NCBI GenBank assembly: GCA_964383365.1
Contig: CAYLHF010000001.1
Location: forward strand, 1-64,000
From: CAYLHF01 sp964383365
GTDB lineage: Bacteria > Bacteroidota > Rhodothermia > Rhodothermales > UBA10348
DNA: 64,000 bases
Reading direction: 5' to 3'
Shown here: piece after piece, positions 52,909 to 63,513 of the stretch
How the letters are laid out: each line of letters starts with the position of its first letter
Position numbering within the stretch: position 1 is the stretch's first letter
The notes under the pieces: model-generated
Databases searched by the model: none
What the model saw: the letters and a program-made list of their open reading frames with translations, nothing else
Told to the model about the DNA's origin: nothing
Position numbers and translations under genes: made by a program

Positions 52909-52961
52909 TCCAATCGCCTTCGAGAGCAAAATGCGTACGTCGTCAGATCGTCGACCTGAAA

Positions 52962-54791
<1,830 letters not shown>

Positions 54792-54841
54792 AGCTCTTCT
54801 TCCTCTCACATGGATTGATCCCCTGAAAAAATCCCCACCGG

Positions 54842-55873
54842 TTACGACACCGGTTCCTCAGCTACAGATCGGCCTATCGACGTCGCAATTAACCTTATTT
54901 GATGCATCAATTCTGTAAACTGCTCAAAGAACAGGGACTGTGGCCCGTCGCTTTTCGCCGATGCAGGATCAGGATGTATCTCAATCATCAATCCGTCACA
55001 TCCCGCAGCAACGGCCGCCCTCGCCATCGGAATCACCTTGTTTCTCAGTCCCGTCCCGTGACTTGGATCAACGATGATAGGTAAATGACTCTTGGACTGA
55101 ATGACCGGCACAGCGGAAAGGTCAAGCGTATTCCTGGTCGACCGTTCGAACGTACGAATGCCTCTCTCACACAGAATTACATTGGCATTCCCTTCGGCCA
55201 TGATGTATTCGGCACTCATCAGCCACTCTTCAATTGTGGCCATCAGACCCCGCTTCAGCAGCACCGGTTTCTCGGTCTTGCCGAGTTCCTTGAGTAGGGG
55301 ATAATTTTGCATATTCCGGGCACCCACCTGCAGGACATCGGCGAACGGGGCGATGGTTTCGATCCGTGTTACGTCCATTACTTCCGTCACGACTCGCAGG
55401 TCGTGTCGATCGGCGGCTTTTCTCATCATTTCGAGGCCGGGTTTTCCGAGCCCCTGGAACGAATAAGGTGACGATCTGGGTTTATAGGCTCCTCCGCGAA
55501 GAAATCGAGCGCCACAAGATGCCACGTGGCCAGCGCAGGACTCGATCTGGTCTTCGCTCTCGACAGAACACGGCCCCGCAATGACCGCTACTTCATTACC
55601 TCCGATGTCTACGTCTCCGACGGACACGATCGTATCGGAATCCCGCCACGTCCGACTGGCGAATTTATAGGGCGCCGTGACGCGGTGTACCTCGGAAACT
55701 CCATCGAGTAACTGCACGTGTCGACTATCGAATTCAGGATGCACTCCAACCGCACCCAGTACGGTGTGCTGGCTGCCACTGGACCGATGGACATCGAATC
55801 CGTGGGCATTGAGATTCTCGATAACCGCTTCGATCTGGGGCTCAGTGGCCCCCGCTTTCATCACTACGACCAT
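54842..55873 (-). CDS. aroF: 3-deoxy-7-phosphoheptulonate synthase (DAHP synthase, type I beta)
   Basis: DAHP synthase begins the shikimate pathway. The 343-aa protein has an N-terminal FLD/ACT-like domain (MVVVMKAGATEPQIEAVIENL) and a TIM barrel with VAIIAGPCSVES-type sequence (EVAVIAGPCSVESEDQI), FLRGGAYKPRSSPYSFQG, QVGARNMQNYPLLKELG and IVDPSHGTGLR. The layout matches the Thermotoga/Bacillus type, feedback-regulated through the N-domain. It is 50 bp from glmS and 26 bp from tyrS, so cotranscribed. Confidence 0.93.
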   Translation of the reverse strand: MVVVMKAGATEPQIEAVIENLNAHGFDVHRSSGSQHTVLGAVGVHPEFDSRHVQLLDGVSEVHRVTAPYKFASRTWRDSDTIVSVGDVDIGGNEVAVIAGPCSVESEDQIESCAGHVASCGARFLRGGAYKPRSSPYSFQGLGKPGLEMMRKAADRHDLRVVTEVMDVTRIETIAPFADVLQVGARNMQNYPLLKELGKTEKPVLLKRGLMATIEEWLMSAEYIMAEGNANVILCERGIRTFERSTRNTLDLSAVPVIQSKSHLPIIVDPSHGTGLRNKVIPMARAAVAAGCDGLMIEIHPDPASAKSDGPQSLFFEQFTELMHQIRLIATSIGRSVAEEPVS

Positions 55874-55899
55874 AACCTTGGATATATCGGTCCGCCGAT

Positions 55900-57183
55900 C
55901 TAGACCAGCAGAACCAGGCTGTAATTTTTCTGACCCTTTCGAAGGACCATCACTTTCTCATCCATGCAGTCTGAAACTGTAAACCGGGCGAATTCGTCGC
56001 TCTGCCTGATATTATTTACATAGATACCACCCGATCGAACGAGTCGGCGGGCCTCTCCTTTTGATGCCGTCAATCCGGACTGAGTCAACAGGTCCAGCAA
56101 GGAGACCCCGTCCTCATCAAACGAGCCACGAGGCATATCCGTCGAGGGAACGTCTTCGAAGACGTCCATGATGTCCTCGACCGAAAGAGAATCCATGGCT
56201 TCTCCGAACATCACCCGAGAGGCCTGTTCGACCCTCGTCAGCACATCCTCACCGTGTACGAGCACGGTGACCTGACGCGCCAAGGTACGTTGTGCCTCCC
56301 TGCGACCCGGATCGGCCTCCATGGCGGACTCCAGATGATCGATTTCGTCCTTCGTCAACCAGGTGAAGAACTTCAGGTAGTCGATCACATCCCGATCGTC
56401 CGTATTGAGCCAGAACTGATAAAATTTGTACGGGGATGTGCGCTCTGGATCCAGCCAGACAGTACCCGCTTCCGTCTTCCCGAATTTGGTGCCGGAGGAA
56501 TTGGTAACGAGAGGAAAAACCAGACCGTGTCCTTTTCCTGACCGCAACCGTCGAATCAGATCGGCGCCAGCGACGATGTTTCCCCACTGATCACTTCCAC
56601 CCATCTGAACCGTACAGCCGAACCGGTCATACAGTTCGAGAAAATCATAGGCCTGGAGCATCATGTACGTGAACTCTGTATAGGAAAGTCCATCCTCCGC
56701 AGCGAGTCGCCGCTTTACGGATTCCTTTGCCATCATATAGTTCACGGTAAAGTACTTGCCGGTATCTCTCAAAAAATCGATCATCTTCAGCGATCCGAGC
56801 CAATCCAGGTTATTTACAATCCTGGCAGGGTTCGCCTCGCAATTGAAATCCAGAAATCGTTCCAGTTGGGATCTGATACCGGCGAGATTCTCTTCTACCT
56901 TTGCGTCATCCAGAAGCTGTCTTTCCTGTGTTTTTCCACTCGGGTCGCCGATCAGCCCGGTGCCGCCTCCCACAATCGCGATCGGAGTATGACCGAAGCG
57001 CTGGAGCCGGGCCAGACCCATGATCGGGAGGAGAGATCCGACATGCAGGCTCGATGCCGTCGGATCAAAACCGATGTATACGGTCAATTTCTCTTTTTTA
57101 AACAGGTCATTCAGCTCCGGAGTGGCATCGTAGACCATTCCTCGCCATCTGAATTCGTCGAATATGTTTGGCGTACTTGTCAC
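55900..57183 (-). CDS. tyrS: Tyrosyl-tRNA synthetase
   Basis: A class-I synthetase, 427 aa. The HIGH-type motif reads TASSLHVGSLLPI, the substrate pocket is AIVGGGTGLIGDPSGK, the KMSKS-type motif is GTKFGKTEAGTVWL, and a C-terminal S4-type RNA-binding domain follows (SKGEARRLVRSGGIYVNN). Normal length. It separates the lpt genes from aroF in one long minus-strand transcript. Confidence 0.95.
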   Translation of the reverse strand: MTSTPNIFDEFRWRGMVYDATPELNDLFKKEKLTVYIGFDPTASSLHVGSLLPIMGLARLQRFGHTPIAIVGGGTGLIGDPSGKTQERQLLDDAKVEENLAGIRSQLERFLDFNCEANPARIVNNLDWLGSLKMIDFLRDTGKYFTVNYMMAKESVKRRLAAEDGLSYTEFTYMMLQAYDFLELYDRFGCTVQMGGSDQWGNIVAGADLIRRLRSGKGHGLVFPLVTNSSGTKFGKTEAGTVWLDPERTSPYKFYQFWLNTDDRDVIDYLKFFTWLTKDEIDHLESAMEADPGRREAQRTLARQVTVLVHGEDVLTRVEQASRVMFGEAMDSLSVEDIMDVFEDVPSTDMPRGSFDEDGVSLLDLLTQSGLTASKGEARRLVRSGGIYVNNIRQSDEFARFTVSDCMDEKVMVLRKGQKNYSLVLLV

Positions 57184-57249
57184 TATATCCGTATAAAGGG
57201 TGGCTGAAAATAAGCGGACCGTAGACAGAAATATACCCGGGGAGTTCCG

Positions 57250-58317
57250 CTACTTGTACCGTTCAAGAGTAAACTTCTCACCCAGATATCTTTTTCGGAC
57301 CTCCGGGTCAGACGCCAGAGCTTCGGCCGTACCCTGTTTCAAGATCTTTCCCTCGTACAATAGATACGCTCTGTCCGTTATAGCAAGTGTCTCGTGTACA
57401 TTATGATCGGTGATCAAGACTCCGATTCCTCTCCTCTTCAGGCCCGCTACAATCGATTGAATGTCTTCGACGGCGATGGGATCGACACCGGCAAACGGTT
57501 CATCCAGGAGAAAGAAACGAGGACGGGTCGCCAGGGCCCGGGCAATTTCGGTTCGCCGGCGTTCGCCCCCCGAGAGTGTGTATCCTTTCGATTTCCGTAC
57601 CCGCTCCAATCCGAAGTCATGAATCAATTCCTCCACTCGCTCGCTCCGTTCAGACCGAGAGAGCGATTGGTATTCAAGGACGGCATTCAGATTATCCTCC
57701 ACGGTCAGATGTGCAAAAATGGACGCCTCTTGCGCAAGATAACCAATACCGCGCCGGGCTCTCTCATACATCGGGAGTGTCGTAATCTCTTGATCGTCGA
57801 GAATTACGTTTCCTCCGTCCGGTCTGACCATCCCTACAATCATGTAGAACGTGGTCGTCTTTCCCGCCCCGTTGGGCCCGAGCAAGCCCACGATTTCGCC
57901 CTGTTTTACTTCCAGTTCGACGGCCTTGACTACAGATCTTTTCTTATATCGCTTGATCAGATCTGTAACTCTCAGAATCGATACCTCTGTGGGCGTCACA
58001 CCTGATCCGGATTCTTCCGTAAGTGAAACCCGTCCCGACGATACGTCCCGCATTGTTTTCTGGAAAAGATCCTCGCCATCGATTTCATCTTCAGGCTCTG
58101 CAATAACCGGACTATTCGGGATCATCCGGTATGCCTGTCTCCATGCCCGCACTGCAAGATCCTCCTGCATCGATGCCTCATAGGCCTGGGCGAGTAGAAC
58201 ATGTGCCACCACATAGGTCGGCACCAGGTCAATAACGTCCTGCAGAATCGGGATCGCCTCCTCCGGCTCACCCTCCTTAAAATGTTCGAGCGCCCGCTCG
58301 ATCTCTGCTATTGCCAT
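57250..58317 (-). CDS. lptB: LptB-type ABC ATPase with N-terminal TPR domain
   Basis: The ATPase of lipopolysaccharide export. Residues from about 114 are a normal LptB: Walker A LLGPNGAGKTT, YLAQEASIFAHLTVEDNL, signature TLSGGERRRTEIARAL, Walker B FFLLDEPFAGVDP and VLITDHNVHETL. In front is about 110 extra residues starting AIAEIERALEHFKEGEPEEAI, which form TPR-like helix pairs to about residue 66, then an acidic linker. LptB is usually about 240 aa; the 355-aa form is a TPR fusion. It starts 6 bp after the OstA-like stop. Confidence 0.9.
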   Translation of the reverse strand: MAIAEIERALEHFKEGEPEEAIPILQDVIDLVPTYVVAHVLLAQAYEASMQEDLAVRAWRQAYRMIPNSPVIAEPEDEIDGEDLFQKTMRDVSSGRVSLTEESGSGVTPTEVSILRVTDLIKRYKKRSVVKAVELEVKQGEIVGLLGPNGAGKTTTFYMIVGMVRPDGGNVILDDQEITTLPMYERARRGIGYLAQEASIFAHLTVEDNLNAVLEYQSLSRSERSERVEELIHDFGLERVRKSKGYTLSGGERRRTEIARALATRPRFFLLDEPFAGVDPIAVEDIQSIVAGLKRRGIGVLITDHNVHETLAITDRAYLLYEGKILKQGTAEALASDPEVRKRYLGEKFTLERYK

Positions 58318-58323
58318 CGTACA

Positions 58324-59808
58324 CTACTTATTCCTGTTCCGGGTTCGCAGGAGGAGGGCGAATCGCTCGGACACCGATAGACTCGTTTGCGGAACGAACA
58401 GTTCATCGGAGTATCCGGCCAGATTCTGGACGTTATCAAGCTGTTCATCCGGAAAAAATGTACCCTCAACACCCGTATAGACCCGAATATCCGATGCCGC
58501 GCCATCTTGGAACGTAAGAACAATGCGATCTGCTGAGGCTCGAACGGCTCCGGTCTCTTCACCATTATCATCCTTCATGAAATATAGGGCCTCGGCATTC
58601 GGTGAAACGACCATGGTACGAATGCTGTCAGACTGAAACGATGCGACAAGCCGCCGACCCCGAATCTGTCGAACTCGTCCGGTAACCGAGTCTCTATCTG
58701 CGATAAACACCTGTCCAGTTGCGAATAGCGTATCGATGGCGCTTCCGGATCCCCTTATTTCAAGCGAATCGGCAACCACACGAGTCGAATCAATCCAGGC
58801 CGACGGAGTCCCAACCAGAATGCCGGTCGATGTCTCGGATGCCTCAGACGGATTACGCTCGTAAACCAATTCCTCTCCGGCCGCCTCAAAGGAATCACTC
58901 TCAAGGCGGACGTTCTTTTCCGCCGTGAGTCGTTCCAGGCTATCGGGAAGGGACTCGAATGTCATGCCCATCGATGAGATCCACAGCGAATCAACAGCCG
59001 TAGAATCGGAGGTGGTCTCCAGGGCGGTCACCGTTCCAGATACCCTCGTGGAGTCCTTCTTCTCGTCCGTAAAGAAGTGGTCTCCGAACAGAAGAAGCCC
59101 ATCGGAAGGGGTTTCGGATGCCGCAATTCGAACGGCATCCGCCACGAGCGCTTCAGAAAATGTATTCCATCCTTCGGTGGGCACCCCGTCCGTATGGGCT
59201 GATCGACGAAAAAAGACGTGACCGTCTGCATCCATTTGATGCTCCTTTCGACGCAGGAAAAGAGAGTCGCTCTCCAGATATATGTGCTCCCGGGTGAGTT
59301 GAACCCGACCCCAAAACAGCGCTCGTTCCGTACCCGACCAGTACGTCCCGGTGTCCGCTACGAGTCGTAGGAGTGAATCTGCCAGTACCACCCCTCGATC
59401 GAATCGAGTTCTTTTTTCCCGTCCAAAATAGGTCGCCTCCGGCGCCCACATGTGGATCGTTCCATCGGTCAGTCTCACGCGTCCCTTCGCATTTCCCACC
59501 CGGTCGTCTCCGCGATAGTGCAGCAAATCGGCATAGATTGTGTCGGCATCCTGAACGACACGGACGTTTCCTTCAAACAGGTACGTATTACTTCCTTCAT
59601 CACTCATCCTGTCCGCGCGCAGTCGCGTATCTCCCTGTCTCAATCTCGCGTTGATCGCCCGAAAGACCTGGACCCCGTCGACGCGTGAACCGGCCAGTGA
59701 GTCGAAGGCGATCTCGACTTCATGCGCATCATTTTCCTGTGCAGAAACCGACCTGGGAGCGGCCACTATACAGAGTACCACCGCCGCTATGTGAACGGAA
59801 CGAATCAT
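58324..59808 (-). CDS. OstA-like (LptA/LptD-N-type) periplasmic protein
   Basis: A 494-aa secreted protein starting MIRSVHIAAVVLCIVAAPRSVSAQ, a signal peptide. It consists of repeated OstA-like beta segments (GNVRVVQDADTIYADLLHYRGDDRVGNAKGRVRL, GRVQLTREHIYLESDSLFLRRKEHQMDADGHVFF). These form a beta-jellyroll lipid A bridge across the periplasm. Larger than E. coli LptA (185 aa) and lacking a porin barrel, it is the Bacteroidota LptA equivalent. Its ATG overlaps the LptC stop by 4 bp. Confidence 0.85.
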   Translation of the reverse strand: MIRSVHIAAVVLCIVAAPRSVSAQENDAHEVEIAFDSLAGSRVDGVQVFRAINARLRQGDTRLRADRMSDEGSNTYLFEGNVRVVQDADTIYADLLHYRGDDRVGNAKGRVRLTDGTIHMWAPEATYFGREKRTRFDRGVVLADSLLRLVADTGTYWSGTERALFWGRVQLTREHIYLESDSLFLRRKEHQMDADGHVFFRRSAHTDGVPTEGWNTFSEALVADAVRIAASETPSDGLLLFGDHFFTDEKKDSTRVSGTVTALETTSDSTAVDSLWISSMGMTFESLPDSLERLTAEKNVRLESDSFEAAGEELVYERNPSEASETSTGILVGTPSAWIDSTRVVADSLEIRGSGSAIDTLFATGQVFIADRDSVTGRVRQIRGRRLVASFQSDSIRTMVVSPNAEALYFMKDDNGEETGAVRASADRIVLTFQDGAASDIRVYTGVEGTFFPDEQLDNVQNLAGYSDELFVPQTSLSVSERFALLLRTRNRNK

Positions 59809-60443
59809 TCGCCCGCTTCGGGAATAATGACTCCGCTCACTCGACTCATGCTGAAATCGGCCAGGTCCTCATCGGCCACGAGACCGTATCCGGTAACCGT
59901 CCGATTGGGTGATACGATACGGGCGTACCCGGGTGTCCGGACGGTTCGATCTGCCTCTGTCCATACCAGATGCTCGCTTTCGAGCGTTTTTCCTTCTTTC
60001 GTCACGACTATCACCTCCCCCCGCGCAAGGAATCTCTTTTCCCGTTCATAGTACGTAATCATATTCGCATGCACAGTCGCCGACGAATCTCCGTTTGCAT
60101 CAAATAGATGCACGACCACGCGTTCGAGTGAATCGCCGCCTCCGGAGAAAACGAGCCACGTACTATCGGGATGCTCGAATCTTGCCATGTACGGTGCATC
60201 CAGGTCGATCCGGGGCAATCCATCCTCACTGATTTTCAGATCAGGGTTCCAACTCTCCTGTTCCGGCCCTTCCGCAGCCTGAAGCGCCGCTACGGATGGT
60301 GTTTGCATATCGTGCGTACACGCCGAAACAGTTGCCGCGACGAACAAGACCCCCATCAACCAACCTGTTTCCCGAGAGTGAGGGAATAAGCGGGAATCCG
60401 TTCTTCGAATCTCCGATTGCTTCTGATGCCGGTTTAGAATCAT
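59805..60443 (-). CDS. lptC: LptC-type lipopolysaccharide export protein
   Basis: A 212-aa lipoprotein-like protein (FVAATVSACTHD lipobox with Cys near residue 42) with the LptC beta-jellyroll: DAPYMARFEHPDSTWLVFSGG, VVVHLFDANGDSSATVHANM and SEHLVWTEADRTVRTPGYARI. The IYY/ERE-like repeats of the family are visible in ITYYEREKRFLARGEVIVV. It passes lipid A from LptB2FG to the OstA-like bridge. Overlaps the next gene by 4 bp. LptF/G are not in the window. Confidence 0.82.
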   Translation of the reverse strand: MILNRHQKQSEIRRTDSRLFPHSRETGWLMGVLFVAATVSACTHDMQTPSVAALQAAEGPEQESWNPDLKISEDGLPRIDLDAPYMARFEHPDSTWLVFSGGGDSLERVVVHLFDANGDSSATVHANMITYYEREKRFLARGEVIVVTKEGKTLESEHLVWTEADRTVRTPGYARIVSPNRTVTGYGLVADEDLADFSMSRVSGVIIPEAGE

Positions 60444-60500
60444 TGTAGGATGGAAATGAGCCCCCGATCGGGTCGCGAGAATGATACGTCCCGGGCGGCA

Positions 60501-61196
60501 CTAAATCTGTATCTCTTCTCCGGACCTAAGTATTCTGAATGCCGCACTGGCGGAAGGACCGCAGGAACCGAGTAAAATGGCATATTCTCGGCAGCAGGAC
60601 GTCAAACGCTCGAGGTGGGAATCTCCAGACGGACCATAAACGATGGCGGCAGTTTGCGACGTCGAGTCGGTCGTTTTAGTAGTCATACTGTCCTTGACCG
60701 CGTTTACAATGGGTTTGCCGTCCGGGCGTTCCGGAGTAACGACGCATCCTACAATCAGATCTTCCAGGCCGATGGTCTGTCCCGAGGAATTAAAAATATA
60801 CTCCTCACCCGGCTGGCCCAGACGGATACAGAATCTGTTTGAACCTGACCTGTCTACATCCCAGATAGAAACGGGCATTAACGACCGGAGACTGATGTAA
60901 TTACAAATATCGACCACCGTGTTGATTTCAGGAAATGTACCCTCGATCGCACTCCGGAGGAGATACTCACTCGCAGGTTTACCCCTTCCCGTAGGCTTAT
61001 ATCGGCCGTTTCTGAAAATATCTCTCACCAGCTTCCTGAATGTATCGTCTTCATCGGAAAGACCCTCCGATCGTACTCTGACGAGCTCGGCCACCCGGTC
61101 GCGGAAGCCCGGAATCTCGACCGTCGACTCGACACCCGTTGCATATACGAGGCCAGCGACGAGTTTCTCCGGTGCATTGTGTCTGAGGGTAAACAT
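60501..61196 (-). CDS. B3/B4 tRNA-editing-type domain protein
   Basis: A 231-aa protein matching the B3/B4 domain of phenylalanyl-tRNA synthetase beta, here as a free protein: RNGRYKPTGRGKPASEYLLRSAI, FPEINTVVDICNYISLRSLMPVSIWDVD. Free B3/B4 proteins are thought to deacylate mischarged tRNA or bind aminoacyl moieties. It heads the lpt operon, 57 bp before lptC; no functional link with LPS export is known. Confidence 0.8.
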   Translation of the reverse strand: MFTLRHNAPEKLVAGLVYATGVESTVEIPGFRDRVAELVRVRSEGLSDEDDTFRKLVRDIFRNGRYKPTGRGKPASEYLLRSAIEGTFPEINTVVDICNYISLRSLMPVSIWDVDRSGSNRFCIRLGQPGEEYIFNSSGQTIGLEDLIVGCVVTPERPDGKPIVNAVKDSMTTKTTDSTSQTAAIVYGPSGDSHLERLTSCCREYAILLGSCGPSASAAFRILRSGEEIQI

Positions 61197-61354
61197 AGAT
61201 TCGTATATTCAACGTGAAACTGCCGATCAGTACTATTCCCGTCCTATATACGTGATATGGGCAAAATTTGGGTACCTAATCGGCTTTAGAATCTCCACAG
61301 ACAGCCGATAATTCTGATCAGGTATTGCAGGTTTCACCATCAAATTATTTGGCC

Positions 61355-61708
61355 ATGCAAGTGACATCAATGACTTTCGTCGTTAAACCGATTACCCACG
61401 ACACTGCTGTCGTGCGCGTCGGAAAGGCGCTTGACTTCCGCAATGCTGCAGAATTCAAGACCACCGTACAGGAACAGGTACGCTCCGGCGTCCGAAACTT
61501 CATCCTCGATTTTACCGATACCGGTATTCTGGACTCTACGGGTCTGGGATCTGTGTTTTCGCTGTATCGTCAGGTCTCGCCTCTGAGTGGACAGGTTGTG
61601 TTCGCCTCGGTCTCGCGACCCGTACAGGTTGTCGTGCAACTGACCCGGACTTATAAAGTCTTCCGACAGTTCCCGACAGTAGATGCAGCTCGGGATGCCA
61701 TCAAGTAG
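61355..61708 (+). CDS. STAS-domain anti-anti-sigma factor (RsbV-like)
   Basis: A 117-aa single STAS domain. The phosphorylation loop is VRNFILDFTDTGILDSTGLGSVFSL, with Ser about 61 in DSTGLG as the site used by RsbW-type kinases. The ATG at 61355 is chosen over a TTG 30 bp upstream; MTFVVKP at 61370 is also possible. It overlaps the next gene by 26 bp. Partner switching with the kinase and phosphatase encoded next is inferred. Confidence 0.85.
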   Translation: MQVTSMTFVVKPITHDTAVVRVGKALDFRNAAEFKTTVQEQVRSGVRNFILDFTDTGILDSTGLGSVFSLYRQVSPLSGQVVFASVSRPVQVVVQLTRTYKVFRQFPTVDAARDAIK

Positions 61709-62204
61709 TATTGCTACACCGATAATTCCTGATCTGGACCGGTATACCGCGATGGAGATCACTCAACAGTGCTTCAAGGAGTTGAACGTCGTAATAGACG
61801 ATCTGCACGATGCGTTTTCCGTATGGGAAGCGAACGGTGCATTCTCTCCGCATCTCGATGTTGAGACCATTCAGCTGATGAAGCTGGCTGTCCACGAGTG
61901 GGTGGCCAATCTCGTCCAACATGCCGATTTTAATGATCGGGAGCCGAATATTCTCCTGGATGTGTTTCCGAACGGACGGAGTGTCCGTTGCGTGATTCAG
62001 GACAATTCCGAAGGCTTCGACGCTGCCGATCAGTTAAAGAAACGCATGGAAAACCTGGAGCCGTATCCCGAGCGTGGGATGGGACTCCTTATGCTCAACG
62101 CCGCGACAGAGTATTTCAAGTATCAACGAGCTGTTGACGGTCTCCATCGACTGGAGTTCTCCGTTTCATCCGACCTGGACCCATGGCTGAACCTTCCATT
62201 TTAA
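61683..62204 (+). CDS. RsbW-like anti-sigma factor / serine kinase (HATPase)
   Basis: A 173-aa GHKL ATPase. The N-box is MKLAVHEWVANLVQHADF, the G1 box IQDNSEGFD, and the G2 box PERGMGLLMLNAA. The layout is that of RsbW/SpoIIAB anti-sigma kinases, which bind a sigma factor and phosphorylate the STAS protein. Overlaps STAS by 26 bp and the next gene by 22 bp, so all three are translationally coupled. No cognate sigma factor is adjacent. Confidence 0.85.
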   Translation: MQLGMPSSSIATPIIPDLDRYTAMEITQQCFKELNVVIDDLHDAFSVWEANGAFSPHLDVETIQLMKLAVHEWVANLVQHADFNDREPNILLDVFPNGRSVRCVIQDNSEGFDAADQLKKRMENLEPYPERGMGLLMLNAATEYFKYQRAVDGLHRLEFSVSSDLDPWLNLPF

Positions 62205-63364
62205 TTGTAGAAGACGAGCATACGCTTCGTCGCCTTCTGGAGTATCGACTCGGAAAGGCCTACAACGTCCGCACAGCGGCGAACGGGGAAGAAGCGCTTG
62301 ATCGTATTGCCGAGGGGCTCCCCGATTTGATCATTTCCGACATTATGATGCCGAAAATGGACGGGTTTGCGTTACAGGCCGCCGTACAGGAAAAGAAGGA
62401 GACGCGAACCATCCCGTTTATTTTTCTGACGGCCAAAGCGGACGAGCAGAGTCGGCTGAAGGGTCGCAGAACGGGTGTCGATGACTATATCACGAAGCCG
62501 TTCGATATAGATCAGTTATTGACCAGGGTCGAACGTCTGCTCGACCGTACCCGACAGTTTCAGACGCAACTTGACGCCCGGATCGGACAGGAGTTTTCGA
62601 ATAAACTCATGCCCAAGAAACTACCGGATGTCGATGGATACGACGCATATTTTCACAATACGCCCAAGGAGCATGGGGGTGGAGATATTTTCGATTGGAC
62701 GGAAACCAAGCCGGGTACCTATTTCATCACGATCGGCGATGTGATGGGAAAAGGCCTTCAGGCGAAGTTCTATGCGTTCAGCTTCCTCGGCTATCTCAGA
62801 AGTACCCTTCATACCATGTTGCGGTCTTCCAGCTCTCCCGCCGAATTAATGAAGAGGGCCAATCAGGTCATGATGGATGATCAGACGTTGGAAGACACGT
62901 TTGCTTCTCTCCTGGTGATTCGTTGGGAACCGGAACGAAATATGATCACGTACGCAAATGCCGGACATTGTCGGCCGGTGCTGTGTACTCCGAAGGGTGC
63001 CGAAGTCGTAACATACTCCGATATCCTACTCGGTCTTGACCAGAATGCGGAATTCAAGGATACGTCACTGGTACTGTCTCCAGGTTCGGCAATCATCGCC
63101 TACACCGACGGTATTCTGGAGCAGAATATGAATTCGGGTGAGCAACTCGGTGAAGCGGGTATTCTCAAGGCGGCAGACGCAGCGTATGGCTCCAAACAGC
63201 CCGTAGAACGAATGATCAGTCACGTAATCGATGATTCGGCTGTTCCGGAATTCGGTGATGACGTGTTGATATTCTGGCTGGAACGCATGGCTACCAAAGA
63301 ACGACATACTCCACGGTGGTTCTCTCCATTCGGTGAAACGTCGGAAGAATCCAGCGCGCTGTAG
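62183..63364 (+). CDS. Response regulator fused to PP2C (RsbU-like) phosphatase
   Basis: A 393-aa protein with a receiver domain (ILIVEDE, phospho-acceptor Asp about 53 in SDIMMPKMDGF, Thr83, Lys105) joined by a short coiled linker to a PP2C/SpoIIE phosphatase from about residue 150 (GGGDIFDWTETKPG, IGDVMGKGLQAKF, YANAGHCRPVL, YTDGILEQ, GDDVLIFWL). The receiver replaces the RsbT-binding sensor of classical RsbU, so a histidine kinase may start the cascade. It overlaps the RsbW-like gene by 22 bp, and its stop is copied in the 18-bp tandem repeat downstream. Confidence 0.9.
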   Translation: MAEPSILIVEDEHTLRRLLEYRLGKAYNVRTAANGEEALDRIAEGLPDLIISDIMMPKMDGFALQAAVQEKKETRTIPFIFLTAKADEQSRLKGRRTGVDDYITKPFDIDQLLTRVERLLDRTRQFQTQLDARIGQEFSNKLMPKKLPDVDGYDAYFHNTPKEHGGGDIFDWTETKPGTYFITIGDVMGKGLQAKFYAFSFLGYLRSTLHTMLRSSSSPAELMKRANQVMMDDQTLEDTFASLLVIRWEPERNMITYANAGHCRPVLCTPKGAEVVTYSDILLGLDQNAEFKDTSLVLSPGSAIIAYTDGILEQNMNSGEQLGEAGILKAADAAYGSKQPVERMISHVIDDSAVPEFGDDVLIFWLERMATKERHTPRWFSPFGETSEESSAL

Positions 63365-63457
63365 CCCCCACGTCGCTGTAGTCCCCCACGTCGCTGTAGT
63401 CCCGCGCGTCGCTGTAGTCCCGCGCGTCGCTGTAGTCCCGCGCGTCGCTGTAGTCCC
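63358..63457. repeat. 18-bp tandem repeat starting at the stop codon of the PP2C gene
   Basis: GCTGTAG occurs at 63358, 63375, 63393, 63411, 63429 and 63447, so the unit is 17 bp once and 18 bp four times. The first GCTGTAG contains the TAG stop of the PP2C gene. Units differ by CCCCCAC versus CCCGCGCG. The array ends just before the 55-bp duplicated sequence at the assembly gap. Confidence 0.92.
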
Positions 63458-63458
63458 A

Positions 63459-63513
63459 CAAACCGGGAACGAATAATTCCCTTGTTTGTCATTCTTTCGA
63501 AGAGTTCCTTGTA
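63459..63513. repeat. 55-bp sequence duplicated on both sides of the N gap (left copy)
   Basis: Exactly identical to 63614-63668. Its length and its placement at both edges of a 100-N spacer point to an assembly artefact (contig overlap of 55 bases) and not a biological repeat. Confidence 0.9.

Noticed and set aside
61206..61221. parS-like half-palindrome TATTCAACGTGAAACT
   Set aside because: Only about 12 of 16 bases fit the parS consensus and it is far from parAB; real parS sites usually fit better.
63358..63457. Possible CRISPR array
   Set aside because: Units are 17-18 bp in direct tandem with no spacers; no cas genes in the window.
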